Positions 43,533-51,654 of a stretch of 64,000 nucleotides of DNA are shown here, one piece after another (position 1 is the stretch's first letter; every line of letters begins with the position of its first letter). Source of the stretch: SKLM01 sp964514285 (GTDB taxonomy: Bacteria > Chloroflexota > Anaerolineae > B4-G1). The stretch spans positions 4,971-68,970 of the forward strand of contig CAZEQC010000011.1 in the NCBI GenBank assembly GCA_964514285.1, given 5' to 3'. The position numbers and the translations under genes are program-made. The notes beneath the pieces were generated by a model. That model saw nothing but the letters and a program-made list of their open reading frames with translations, was not told the origin of the DNA and did not search any database.

Positions 43533-44984
43533 TTAGCCTTTGATCACACCCAGCGGCTCCAGACGGGCCACCTTCTTCGCAATCCCTAAGCCGTGCACAG
43601 TCTCGACCACACGGCTGACATCCTTGTAGGCAAGAGGGGCCTCCTCGGCCAACCCCTTCATGCTGGACGCCCGGACGGCGATGCCGGACGCCTCAAGCTC
43701 GTCTCGGAGATCGTGTCCCCAGACCTTCTTGCGCGCCGAGGTGCGGCTCATCGTGCGGCCAGCCCCGTGGCAGGTCGACCCAAACGTCAGCTCCATCGCT
43801 TTCTGCTGCCCGACCAGGACGTAGGACGCCGTCCCCATCGAGCCCGGGACCAGAACGGGTTGGCCCACGTCACGGTAGTCGGCGGGCACCGCTTCGTGAC
43901 CGGGTGGGAAGCAGCGCGTGGCACCCTTGCGGTGGATGCAGAGTCTGCTGCTCTTCCCATTGACCTGATGCTCTTCGAACTTGGCGATATTGTGGGCGAC
44001 GTCGTAGATTTGACGCAGGTCAAAGTCACTGACCTTGCCGGCCAGAACCCGCTCAAAAGCCTCCCGCGCTCCCATGGCGAGAACCTGGCGGTTGACGAAA
44101 GCGTAGTTGACGGCGCAGGCCATGGCGCCGTAGTAGGCTTGCCCCTCCGGCGATTCGATGGGCGCACAGACCAGCTGGCGGTTGGGCAAGTTGATATTGT
44201 ACTTGTTCACCGCGGACTGGAGGTTCTTGACGTAGTCGTCGCAGACCTGATGGCCGAACCCACGGGAGCCACAGTGGATCTGGACCACGATCTGCCCCTC
44301 GCGCAAGCCGAAGGCATCGGCTGCGTCCGGATCATGGATGGCGGTCACCACGTCTAGCTCCAGGAAATGGTTACCAGAGCCCAACGACCCCACCTGAGAC
44401 AGCCCCCGTTCCTTGGCGCGTTGACCCACTTGGCCGGGATCGGCTCCACGAAGGCGACCGTGCTCCTCTGTATGCTCTACATCCTCTCGTCGAGCCAGGC
44501 CTTGCTTGAGGGCCCACGAAGCGCCTTCACTGAGGAGCTGATCGAGCTCCCGCTTAGTGACGCGCACCCGACCGTCACCGCCCAGGCCGCTGGGGCAGGA
44601 CTGATAGAGAGCACTCATCAGGTCATCTCGGAACGGCTCCACCTCCTCCCAATCAAGGGTGGACGCCATGAGCCGCACGCCACAGTTGATGTCATAGCCG
44701 ACGCCGCCCGGGGAGATCACGCCAGAGCTGGCATCGATAGCGGCGACGCCACCGATGGGAAACCCGTAGCCCTGGTGCATGTCCGGTAAGGCCATAGCAT
44801 ACTTGACGATGCCAGGCAGTGTGGACGTGTTGATTAACTGCTCCACCGTGCGATCACCGAAAGCTGCGTCGAAGAGCTCGGAATCGGCAAACAGTCGCAC
44901 CGGCACGCGCATGTCACCTCGGTGTCCCTTTGGCAGCTCCCACGTGTACTCATCTACGCGCTGAAAATCTCTCTTGCTAGCCAT
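43533..44984 (-). CDS. rtcB: RNA-splicing ligase RtcB
   Basis: 483 residues. RtcB signatures: VGYDINCGVRLM (Mn-binding Asp/Cys, near 98), GSGNHFLELDVV (near 202), VQIHCGSRGFGHQV (near 237) and HGAGRTMSR with the His that takes GMP (near 405). It joins 2',3'-cyclic phosphate or 3'-phosphate RNA ends to 5'-OH ends. It lies downstream of archease, its activating partner, on the same strand. Confidence 0.96.
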   Translation of the reverse strand: MASKRDFQRVDEYTWELPKGHRGDMRVPVRLFADSELFDAAFGDRTVEQLINTSTLPGIVKYAMALPDMHQGYGFPIGGVAAIDASSGVISPGGVGYDINCGVRLMASTLDWEEVEPFRDDLMSALYQSCPSGLGGDGRVRVTKRELDQLLSEGASWALKQGLARREDVEHTEEHGRLRGADPGQVGQRAKERGLSQVGSLGSGNHFLELDVVTAIHDPDAADAFGLREGQIVVQIHCGSRGFGHQVCDDYVKNLQSAVNKYNINLPNRQLVCAPIESPEGQAYYGAMACAVNYAFVNRQVLAMGAREAFERVLAGKVSDFDLRQIYDVAHNIAKFEEHQVNGKSSRLCIHRKGATRCFPPGHEAVPADYRDVGQPVLVPGSMGTASYVLVGQQKAMELTFGSTCHGAGRTMSRTSARKKVWGHDLRDELEASGIAVRASSMKGLAEEAPLAYKDVSRVVETVHGLGIAKKVARLEPLGVIKG

Positions 44985-45047
44985 CTTCTATCCCTCCCGA
45001 TGTGCTGTGTTCCTCGCTCATAGGCGGACCTAATGTGATGGTCCGCA

Positions 45048-45458
45048 TTACACGTCAAACACGACGATCGTCTCGTACCCTCGATCGGTCTTGACGACAT
45101 TTAGCTGGCTGAACGTGACCGCCTTGATGTGCGCCCGATGCTCGACGATGGGCCCACCTCGCCCCACACCCTGCAGGGTGTGGGGCGTCACCTCCGATAG
45201 ATCGAACTCGACGAAGACCACATCCTCTCGCTCACCAAGATAGAGCAGCTCGCTCAACCAGTCGACCAGAAGCATCTCGACATCTGGGGCCCGGAGATTG
45301 ACCTCCTCTCTGGTCGTCAGATCTACATCCTCAACCTCAGTGAGCTGACATGCCATCCCGTAGGCAGCGTTGGCAAACAGCTTTGCCAGATCCGCCCCCC
45401 AAACGCGAATAGCGATATCGGCTGTGTGCTCCACCTCTTCGAAGCGGTTCTCTTTCAC
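45048..45458 (-). CDS. Archease
   Basis: 136 residues of the archease family: FEEVEHTADIAIRVWG at the start, DVEMLLVDWLSELLYLGE in the middle and the conserved end FSQLNVVKTDRGYETIVVFDV. Archease promotes RtcB guanylation. It precedes rtcB by 63 bases. The start is a GTG with no Shine-Dalgarno, and the likely promoter would begin transcription at or next to that GTG, so the message may be leaderless. Confidence 0.92.
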   Translation of the reverse strand: MKENRFEEVEHTADIAIRVWGADLAKLFANAAYGMACQLTEVEDVDLTTREEVNLRAPDVEMLLVDWLSELLYLGEREDVVFVEFDLSEVTPHTLQGVGRGGPIVEHRAHIKAVTFSQLNVVKTDRGYETIVVFDV

Positions 45459-45464
45459 AAAGCT

Positions 45465-45493
45465 ATCCTAACATAGATTTGCTGGTTAATCAA
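45465..45493 (-). promoter_or_regulatory. Promoter of archease-rtcB, probably giving a leaderless mRNA
   Basis: Minus-strand TTGATT (45493-45488), a 17-bp spacer and TAGGAT (45470-45465). The base 7 nt past the -10 box is 45458, the first base of the archease GTG. In the same gap a perfect 6-bp palindrome with a 3-base centre (TTCCAT-CAC-ATGGAA, 45617-45631) and a TAAAAT box (45650-45655) lie upstream of the glutamine cyclotransferase gene. Confidence 0.5.
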
Positions 45494-45725
45494 GTCCAGT
45501 ATTTCTGTTTTTCTTCGTATAGCACTGAGGCTGAGAACCAGCAAGCCGAGTTCCCGATACCGCAGCCAACGCTGTACCTAGGGCCAGCGACGAGCACCGG
45601 AGGACCCTGAAGTCAATTCCATCACATGGAAGAATCCACCTACCTGTGGTAAAATCCACGTGGAGAGCCGATCAACCATCGAGTGCGGAGACTCTCGCGT
45701 GATAGAGAACGGGGATTAACCTTCT

Positions 45726-46538
45726 ATGACCTCTGCTCAAGAAGAACCTGCCAAGCTGAAAAGCCTAATCCGAAGAAGTTGGCTCCTGGCCTGCGTCGTC
45801 TGTGTAGCTCTGGCCCTCGGTGCTTGTTCTGACACGCTTCCCTATCGTGCCCGAGGAGAGGTCGTGGACAGCTATGAGCATGACGAAACGGCCTTCACTC
45901 AGGGGCTGGTATTCGACGGCGAAACGCTCTACGAATCGACGGGCCTTTACGGCGAATCGAGCCTGCGGCGTGTGGACCTGGAGAGTGGGGCAGTGCTACA
46001 GATCCAGCGTCTGCCCGATCAGTTGTTCGGCGAGGGATGCACCGTCTGGAAGGACACCATCGTGCAACTGACCTGGAGGGCGGGGATCGGATTCATCTAC
46101 GACAAGGAGAGCTTCGCCGTGAAACGTCGATTCTCCTATGAGGGAGAAGGGTGGGGTCTGACCCACGACGGCAAGCGGCTGGTTTTGAGCGATGGCACCA
46201 GCTATCTGCGGTTCCTGGACCCTGGGACGCTGGAGGAGGTGGAGCGCGTCCAGGTCCTCGACAAGGGAGATCCGGTCGTGCAGTTGAACGAGCTGGAGTG
46301 GATCAACGGTCAGGTGTGGGCGAACGTCTGGCAAACGCCCAATGTCGTGCGCATCGACCCAAAGACCGGAGAGGTCTTGGGATGGATCGATTTCTCCGAG
46401 CTGACAGAGCAAGAACCACGAGGGGTGCTCAACGGCATCGCGAAGAAGGGGGAGGATATCTTCGTCACAGGCAAGAAGTGGACGTCCATCTACAAGGTAG
46501 AGATCAAACCTGCTGAATCGCCCAGAGCCACGCGGTGA
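45726..46538 (+). CDS. Glutaminyl-peptide cyclotransferase (bacterial beta-propeller type), lipoprotein
   Basis: 270 residues. A signal peptide with lipobox (LALGACS) leads into the five-bladed propeller of plant/bacterial glutamine cyclotransferases: YEHDETAFTQGLVFDGETLYESTGLYGESSLRRVDLE, LFGEGCTVW, EGWGLTHDGKRLVLSDG, LNELEWINGQVWANVWQTPNVVRIDPKTG and RGVLNGIAKK. It forms N-terminal pyroglutamate on exported peptides. It overlaps the next gene by 4 bases. Confidence 0.9.
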   Translation: MTSAQEEPAKLKSLIRRSWLLACVVCVALALGACSDTLPYRARGEVVDSYEHDETAFTQGLVFDGETLYESTGLYGESSLRRVDLESGAVLQIQRLPDQLFGEGCTVWKDTIVQLTWRAGIGFIYDKESFAVKRRFSYEGEGWGLTHDGKRLVLSDGTSYLRFLDPGTLEEVERVQVLDKGDPVVQLNELEWINGQVWANVWQTPNVVRIDPKTGEVLGWIDFSELTEQEPRGVLNGIAKKGEDIFVTGKKWTSIYKVEIKPAESPRATR

Positions 46539-47704
46539 TGATCGTGTGCAGAGCCAAGCCTGACGGCGTTCCAACGTGCAACAGGCCACATGGAGGCATT
46601 GATGAGGGGCTGTTGCTCTTGCTATTCTCGCTGATCCTGGTTGGAGGCTGTCGGCCGACAGCGTCGCCCCCCGCCGCGACGCCGGCAGCAAGTGTCCCTT
46701 CCGCAACAGCGGCAGCGAGCACGGCAACAGAACTCCAGCCCACGCCGTCCCCTGTCTCCTCACCGACATCGGTTCCTACCCTGGATCAGACGGCCGTGGT
46801 GGGTACCGTCGAGGCCGGGCGAGCCGCCATCACAGTTCGTCGGATCGATCCGCTCTGTCTGCGTTGGGAGGACACCGACGACGACGGAGGGCTGGAGTGG
46901 GTGGGCCTCTTCTTGAAGCCGATCGATCCTCCCCACCTGGAGGGCTTCGTCCTCGATGAAGATGGAGAGGGCTGGCACAGCCTCCGAGCGCCGGCGGAGG
47001 ATGAGCACGGGCTGGGGACTTACCCCGCCTGTCGGCTGGAGGTCCGGGACGTCAACCTGGACGGCAAGACGGAGCTTCTCGTCCACGGCCGGACGAAGAC
47101 TGACGTCGACCTGCTGCACATCTTCGTCTGGCGCGAGCTGGGCTACGACATGTTGGCCTCCTTTCGGGGAGACGCTGGGGTTGAGGTCAAGGATATCGAC
47201 GGCAGTCTGCCCCGGGAGATTGTGGCCCGCTGGGACGCCGGAGCGGGCCTGGCCTGGGAGCAGGTCCACACCTGGGATGGCAGCCACTACGGCTGGACCT
47301 GGGAGCGGTATACCTGGCTCTACGCTGATCATCCCCATGCCTATCCGACGGACAGCGCAGAGCGCGCCGTCGTCTCCTTCTACCTGGCGCTGAACGACCG
47401 CGACCTACCCGGCGCATACCGGCTATTCAGCGCGGCGGTTGAAGACTCGGAGGCTTACAAGACGTGGGCGGTGGGGTTCGATACGATGCTGAACGTAGAG
47501 GTCGGCTCCGTGCATCGGACCGGGGGCACGCAGGACACAGCAACGGTTTCCGCCCAGGTTCGTTCCTACGACAATCTCGATGGTTACGTTGTGGGGAAGC
47601 TGTGGGACGTGACCTGGACATTGGTGAACGAACAGGGTGCGTGGCAGCTTCAGGACGGCAGCCAGGAGCAACTGGATCGCTGGGAAGCGACCTATTTCCC
47701 TTGA
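46535..47704 (+). CDS. Lipoprotein of unknown function, Thr/Pro/Ala stalk
   Basis: Up to 389 residues. A hydrophobic segment ending in a lipobox (LILVGGCRPT, about 31-41) is followed by a Pro/Thr/Ser/Ala stalk (about 42-92), then a domain with FG-GAP/VCBS-like phrases (WEDTDDDGGLEWVGLF; VRDVNLDGKTELLVHG; VEVKDIDGSLPREIVARW) and a C-terminal NTF2/SnoaL-like part (AVVSFYLALNDRDLPGAYRLFSA... WDVTWTLVNEQGAWQLQDG). The GTG at 46535 overlaps the upstream stop; the first 25 codons are unusual for a signal peptide, so the true start may be internal. Function unknown. Confidence 0.65.
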   Translation: MMIVCRAKPDGVPTCNRPHGGIDEGLLLLLFSLILVGGCRPTASPPAATPAASVPSATAAASTATELQPTPSPVSSPTSVPTLDQTAVVGTVEAGRAAITVRRIDPLCLRWEDTDDDGGLEWVGLFLKPIDPPHLEGFVLDEDGEGWHSLRAPAEDEHGLGTYPACRLEVRDVNLDGKTELLVHGRTKTDVDLLHIFVWRELGYDMLASFRGDAGVEVKDIDGSLPREIVARWDAGAGLAWEQVHTWDGSHYGWTWERYTWLYADHPHAYPTDSAERAVVSFYLALNDRDLPGAYRLFSAAVEDSEAYKTWAVGFDTMLNVEVGSVHRTGGTQDTATVSAQVRSYDNLDGYVVGKLWDVTWTLVNEQGAWQLQDGSQEQLDRWEATYFP

Positions 47705-47716
47705 CTTAGCGCCAGT

Positions 47717-47745
47717 TTGTGATGGAGGCCAAGTTGCTCTATAAT
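47717..47745 (+). promoter_or_regulatory. Promoter of hflX
   Basis: TTGTGA (47717-47722), a 17-bp spacer and TATAAT (47740-47745), about 75-95 bases before the gene. Confidence 0.6.
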
Positions 47746-47820
47746 TGCTGACACGTCAACGGCAGGTCGACGGCGTGACCACGTGAGACAAGAGCAGGAT
47801 GGCGGATCATTTCACCGCAC

Positions 47821-49194
47821 ATGCCTCTAAGGAGGTCAATCATTACCAGAGTAGCTCGACCAACCGGTTCCCCGCAGGAACGCGCTTTCCTGGTGGGGGT
47901 CGAACCTAAAGGGCCAGCGTCGTTCCCGACGGACCACGATTGGCCGGTCAAGGAATCCCTGGCAGAGCTAGAGCGCCTGGCGCATACGGCCGGTATGGTG
48001 GTCGTCGGTTATGAGGTCCAGCAGCTGGTGCATCCGCATCCGGCCACCTTTGTGGGGCCGGGAAAAGCCAAGGAGATCAAAGCGCGCGTCGACGAGCTGG
48101 CCGCCAACGTGTTGCTGTTCGACGACGAGCTCTCCCCCCGCCACCAGCGCGAGCTGGAGGAGATCCTCGGCGACGAGATTAAGCTTCTGGATCGCACCGC
48201 GCTGATCCTCGACATCTTCGCCCAGCACGCCCATACGCGAGAGGGAACACTCCAGGTGGAGTTAGCTCAATACGAGTATCGGCTGCCACGCCTCACCCGG
48301 GCCTGGACGCACCTGGCCCGCCAGGCAGGAGGACGCGCCGGTGGAGCGACGGGAAGCGTCGGCGTCCGCGGTCCCGGTGAGTCGCAGCTCGAGACCGACC
48401 GCCGAGTGATCCGGCGACGGATCACGCACCTGAAGGAGGAGCTGGCAAAGGTCCGCGCCCATCGGAAGCGCCACCGCGCCCGTCGGCGAAGGGCCGGTAT
48501 GCCCACCGTCGCGCTGGTCGGCTATACCAACGCCGGCAAGTCGACGCTGCTCAACGCTCTAGCGGACGCTGACGTCATGGTGGCGGATCAGCTCTTTGCC
48601 ACGCTGGATCCCACCACCCGGCGCGTCGAGCTGCCCGGAGGAGGCACTGCGCTCTTCACTGATACGGTGGGCTTCATTCAGAAACTGCCAACGCAGCTCG
48701 TGGCCTCTTTCCACGCCACACTGGAGGAGGTGACCGACGCCGATCTGCTGGTACACGTGGTGGATATCACCCATCCTCACGTGCTGAGACAGACTGAGGC
48801 CGTACACGAGACCCTGGAACAGCTGCGCGCCGATCAGAAGCCGATCGTCAGCGCCCTGAATAAGATCGACCGCCTGCCCGCACCGGAGGCTATACCGGTG
48901 GCGATCGATCCGTTTCCCAACCCCGTCACGATCTCCGCCCTCAATGGTGAAGGCCTTTCGGACCTCCTGACACAAGTGGAGGGCATGCTGGAGGCCGAAA
49001 TGGCCCATATCTCCGTGTTGATCCCCTATCAGCAGGGTGAGCTGGTGGATCTGTTCCACCGCCGGGGGCTGATCGAGGAAGAGGATCACACAGGAGAAGG
49101 GACGCAGATCACGGGTCTGATCCCCCGTGAACTGGTAGGCCATTTTGAGGGCGTGCGGACCGGATCGCGTCCCAGGTCGACCGCTCCATCATAA
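47821..49194 (+). CDS. hflX: Ribosome-splitting GTPase HflX
   Basis: 457 residues at most. The HflX N-domain (YEVQQLVHPHPATFVGPGKAKEIKARV; NVLLFDDELSPRHQRELEE) is followed by the linker GRAGGATGSVGVRGPGESQLETDRR and a G domain: G1 GYTNAGKSTLLN (near 238), G3 DTVGF, G4 NKID. HflX rescues stalled ribosomes under stress. Start: ATG 47821 has no Shine-Dalgarno, while a perfect AAGGAGGT lies inside the frame at 47829-47836, ideally placed for initiation at the in-frame ATC 47839 or ATT 47842. A rare non-AUG start is likely. Confidence 0.93.
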   Translation: MPLRRSIITRVARPTGSPQERAFLVGVEPKGPASFPTDHDWPVKESLAELERLAHTAGMVVVGYEVQQLVHPHPATFVGPGKAKEIKARVDELAANVLLFDDELSPRHQRELEEILGDEIKLLDRTALILDIFAQHAHTREGTLQVELAQYEYRLPRLTRAWTHLARQAGGRAGGATGSVGVRGPGESQLETDRRVIRRRITHLKEELAKVRAHRKRHRARRRRAGMPTVALVGYTNAGKSTLLNALADADVMVADQLFATLDPTTRRVELPGGGTALFTDTVGFIQKLPTQLVASFHATLEEVTDADLLVHVVDITHPHVLRQTEAVHETLEQLRADQKPIVSALNKIDRLPAPEAIPVAIDPFPNPVTISALNGEGLSDLLTQVEGMLEAEMAHISVLIPYQQGELVDLFHRRGLIEEEDHTGEGTQITGLIPRELVGHFEGVRTGSRPRSTAPS

Positions 49195-49277
49195 GCCTCG
49201 ACCCACGAGTGTCGAGGATGTAGAGGACGAATCACGAGGTTGCCTTTGGCCGCTTCCCCCGTCCGCTGGAGGTAGAT

Positions 49278-49490
49278 ATGGTCCTGAGACTGCTGAGGCG
49301 CGTGAGTGACTTTCTGGCCCGAACGCCAGGACTTCCGATTCTGGTTGCCGTCGGACTGATCTTGCTGAACTTCCTGCTGCAGTTGCTGCCGGATTTGACG
49401 TTCGTCGGATGGCTGGCGCACACTCACTTCTTGTTGCACCTGGGCCTAGTGCTCGGTTTTGTAGGCATCCTTCTCGGGGATGCCCTATGA
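49278..49490 (+). CDS. Small membrane protein of unknown function
   Basis: 70 residues with two membrane helices (LPILVAVGLILLNFLLQLL and HFLLHLGLVLGFVGILLGDAL). GGAGGT lies 5-6 nt before the ATG, so it is probably translated. It lies between hflX and sucC, reading in the same direction. No family is recognised. Confidence 0.65.
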   Translation: MVLRLLRRVSDFLARTPGLPILVAVGLILLNFLLQLLPDLTFVGWLAHTHFLLHLGLVLGFVGILLGDAL

Positions 49491-49525
49491 GGGATACAAC
49501 GTAGTTCTAACCAGGAGGCGAGTAC

Positions 49526-50671
49526 GTGAAGTTACACGAGTATCAATCGAAGCGGCTCTTTGCGAAGCATGGCGTGCCGATTCCTTCCGGCGAGGTCGCC
49601 GCGACGCCACGGTTTGCACGCCAGATCGCCGAGGAGCTGGGAGGCGCCGTGGTCGTCAAGTCCCAAGTCCTGGTCGGGGGACGCGGTAAGGCAGGTGGAA
49701 TTAGGCTGGCGCAGGGCCCCGCCGAAGCAGAGTCCCACGCCGAGGAGATCCTCGGGATGACGATCAAGGGCCTCCCCGTGCGCAAGGTCCTCATCGATGA
49801 GGCGGCTAACATCGCGAAAGAGATCTACTTGGGCATCGTGGTGGATCGAGCCGCCCGGCGACCGGCGATGATGGCCTCGTCTGAGGGAGGGGTCGAGATC
49901 GAGGAGGTCGCCCGGGTGAAGCCCGAGGCTATCAAGCGGATCACAATCGACCCTTTCCTGGGCCTGCGGGGATATCAGACCCTCCAACTTGCGAAGGGCA
50001 TTGGCTTGCCTAACGATCAGTTCCGGAGCTTCGGACGTATCGCCCAGGGGTTGTACAAGGCCTTTGAGGCTTACGACGCATCGCTGGCGGAGATTAACCC
50101 CCTGATCGTCACCGTTGAGGGTGATCTACTGGCGGTGGATGGAAAGATGGTCATCGATGACAACGCCCTGTTTCGGCACCCAGACCTGGCAGAGATGCGC
50201 GACGAGGATGCTGAAGCTCCAGCGGAACGGGAAGCGCGACAAGCGGGATTGAGCTACGTCAAGCTCGACGGGACGATAGGATGTATGGTCAATGGCGCCG
50301 GTCTGGCCATGGCCACGATGGACATCATCAAGCATTTTGGCGGCTCGCCGGCCAACTTCCTCGACATTGGCGGGGGTGCCAAGGCTGAGAGAGTGGCAAC
50401 GGCGCTCCAGCTGATTCTCGAGGACGAGAGCGTGGAGGCCGTGTTGTTCAACATCTTTGGCGGCATCACCCGTTGCGACGAGGTCGCTCGAGGGATCCTC
50501 GACGCTTTCGAGGAGGTCAAGCCCACCGTTCCGCTGGTCGCCCGACTGGTGGGAACGAACGATGAGGAAGGCCGAGCTATGCTCGACGCCTCAGACTACG
50601 ACCTGATGACGGCGAAGACATTGGCCGAGGCAGCCCAGATGGCCGTCGCTGCTGCCGACGCGGGGGCTTAG
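49526..50671 (+). CDS. sucC: Succinate-CoA ligase, beta subunit
   Basis: 381 residues. ATP-grasp domain (MKLHEYQSKRLFAKHGVPIP... VVVKSQVLVGGRGKAGG) and CoA-ligase domain with the family phrases NFLDIGGGAKAERVATAL and FNIFGGITRCDEVARG. With SucD it converts succinyl-CoA to succinate with nucleotide phosphorylation in the TCA cycle. GTG start with AGGAGG upstream; sucD follows by 9 bases. Confidence 0.96.
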   Translation: MKLHEYQSKRLFAKHGVPIPSGEVAATPRFARQIAEELGGAVVVKSQVLVGGRGKAGGIRLAQGPAEAESHAEEILGMTIKGLPVRKVLIDEAANIAKEIYLGIVVDRAARRPAMMASSEGGVEIEEVARVKPEAIKRITIDPFLGLRGYQTLQLAKGIGLPNDQFRSFGRIAQGLYKAFEAYDASLAEINPLIVTVEGDLLAVDGKMVIDDNALFRHPDLAEMRDEDAEAPAEREARQAGLSYVKLDGTIGCMVNGAGLAMATMDIIKHFGGSPANFLDIGGGAKAERVATALQLILEDESVEAVLFNIFGGITRCDEVARGILDAFEEVKPTVPLVARLVGTNDEEGRAMLDASDYDLMTAKTLAEAAQMAVAAADAGA

Positions 50672-50680
50672 GAGGAGATT

Positions 50681-51556
50681 GTGGCGATTCTAGTTGACAG
50701 AGAGACCCGCTTGCTTGTACAAGGTATCACGGGACGCGAGGGAGAGTTCCACAGCCAGCAGATGATCGAGTACGGAACCCAGGTCGTGGCGGGGGTCACC
50801 CCGGGAAAGGGGGGGCAACAGGCCTGCGACGGGCGCGTTCCGGTCTTCGACACCGTCGCCGAGGCTGTGGAGGAGACGGGAGCCAACGCGTCGATCATCT
50901 ACGTGCCGGCACGCTTTGCGCCGGACGCCATCATCGAGGCAACCGACGCCGGCGTTCCTCTGATCGTCTGCATCACCGAGGGGATCCCGGTCCTCGATAT
51001 GATCGACGTGCGGGCTTATCTAGACCAAAAGGGGGTCCGCTTGGTGGGCCCGAACTGCCCTGGATTGCTCTCTCCGGGCGAGGCGAAAGTGGGCATTATG
51101 CCGGGACACATCGCGACGCCGGGCTCCGTGGGCGTCGTGTCGCGCTCCGGCACGTTGACGTACGAGGTCGTCTATGCGCTCACCAGCCGCGACATCGGGC
51201 AGACGACGTGCGTGGGCATCGGGGGCGATCCGATCATCGGCACGGATTTCATCGACGCGCTGAAGCTCTTCGAGGAGGACCCCAAGACGGAGCACGTGGT
51301 GCTCATCGGTGAGATCGGAGGGGCGGCCGAGGAGCGAGCCGCCGAGTTCATCGACCAGTATATGACCAAACCAGTCACCGCCTTCGTCGCCGGCCGCACG
51401 GCCCCTCCGGGGAAGCGGATGGGCCACGCCGGGGCCATCATCCAGGGAGGAACAGGGACCGCCGCCGACAAGATCGCTGCCTTTGAGGCGGTGGGGGTGA
51501 CGGTAGCTGAGCATCCAGAGCAGATTGCTGACCTCGTTGAGGAGCAGCGCGCCTAG
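50681..51556 (+). CDS. sucD: Succinate-CoA ligase, alpha subunit
   Basis: 291 residues: CoA-binding Rossmann domain (LLVQGITGREGEFHSQQMIEYGTQVVAGVTPGKGG), VGPNCPGLLSPGEAKVGIMPG and the phosphohistidine motif RMGHAGAIIQGGTGTAADK (His near 247). Partner of SucC; GTG start with AGGAGG. Confidence 0.96.
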   Translation: MAILVDRETRLLVQGITGREGEFHSQQMIEYGTQVVAGVTPGKGGQQACDGRVPVFDTVAEAVEETGANASIIYVPARFAPDAIIEATDAGVPLIVCITEGIPVLDMIDVRAYLDQKGVRLVGPNCPGLLSPGEAKVGIMPGHIATPGSVGVVSRSGTLTYEVVYALTSRDIGQTTCVGIGGDPIIGTDFIDALKLFEEDPKTEHVVLIGEIGGAAEERAAEFIDQYMTKPVTAFVAGRTAPPGKRMGHAGAIIQGGTGTAADKIAAFEAVGVTVAEHPEQIADLVEEQRA

Positions 51557-51654
51557 CCCACGTGTCTGGCTTTGGTCGCCCTGTCCCAGCTCATTGGGGA
51601 GAGGGAGACGCGCCCAGGCACGGTCTGGCGAGAGTCATAGGGTTGACATAGACA

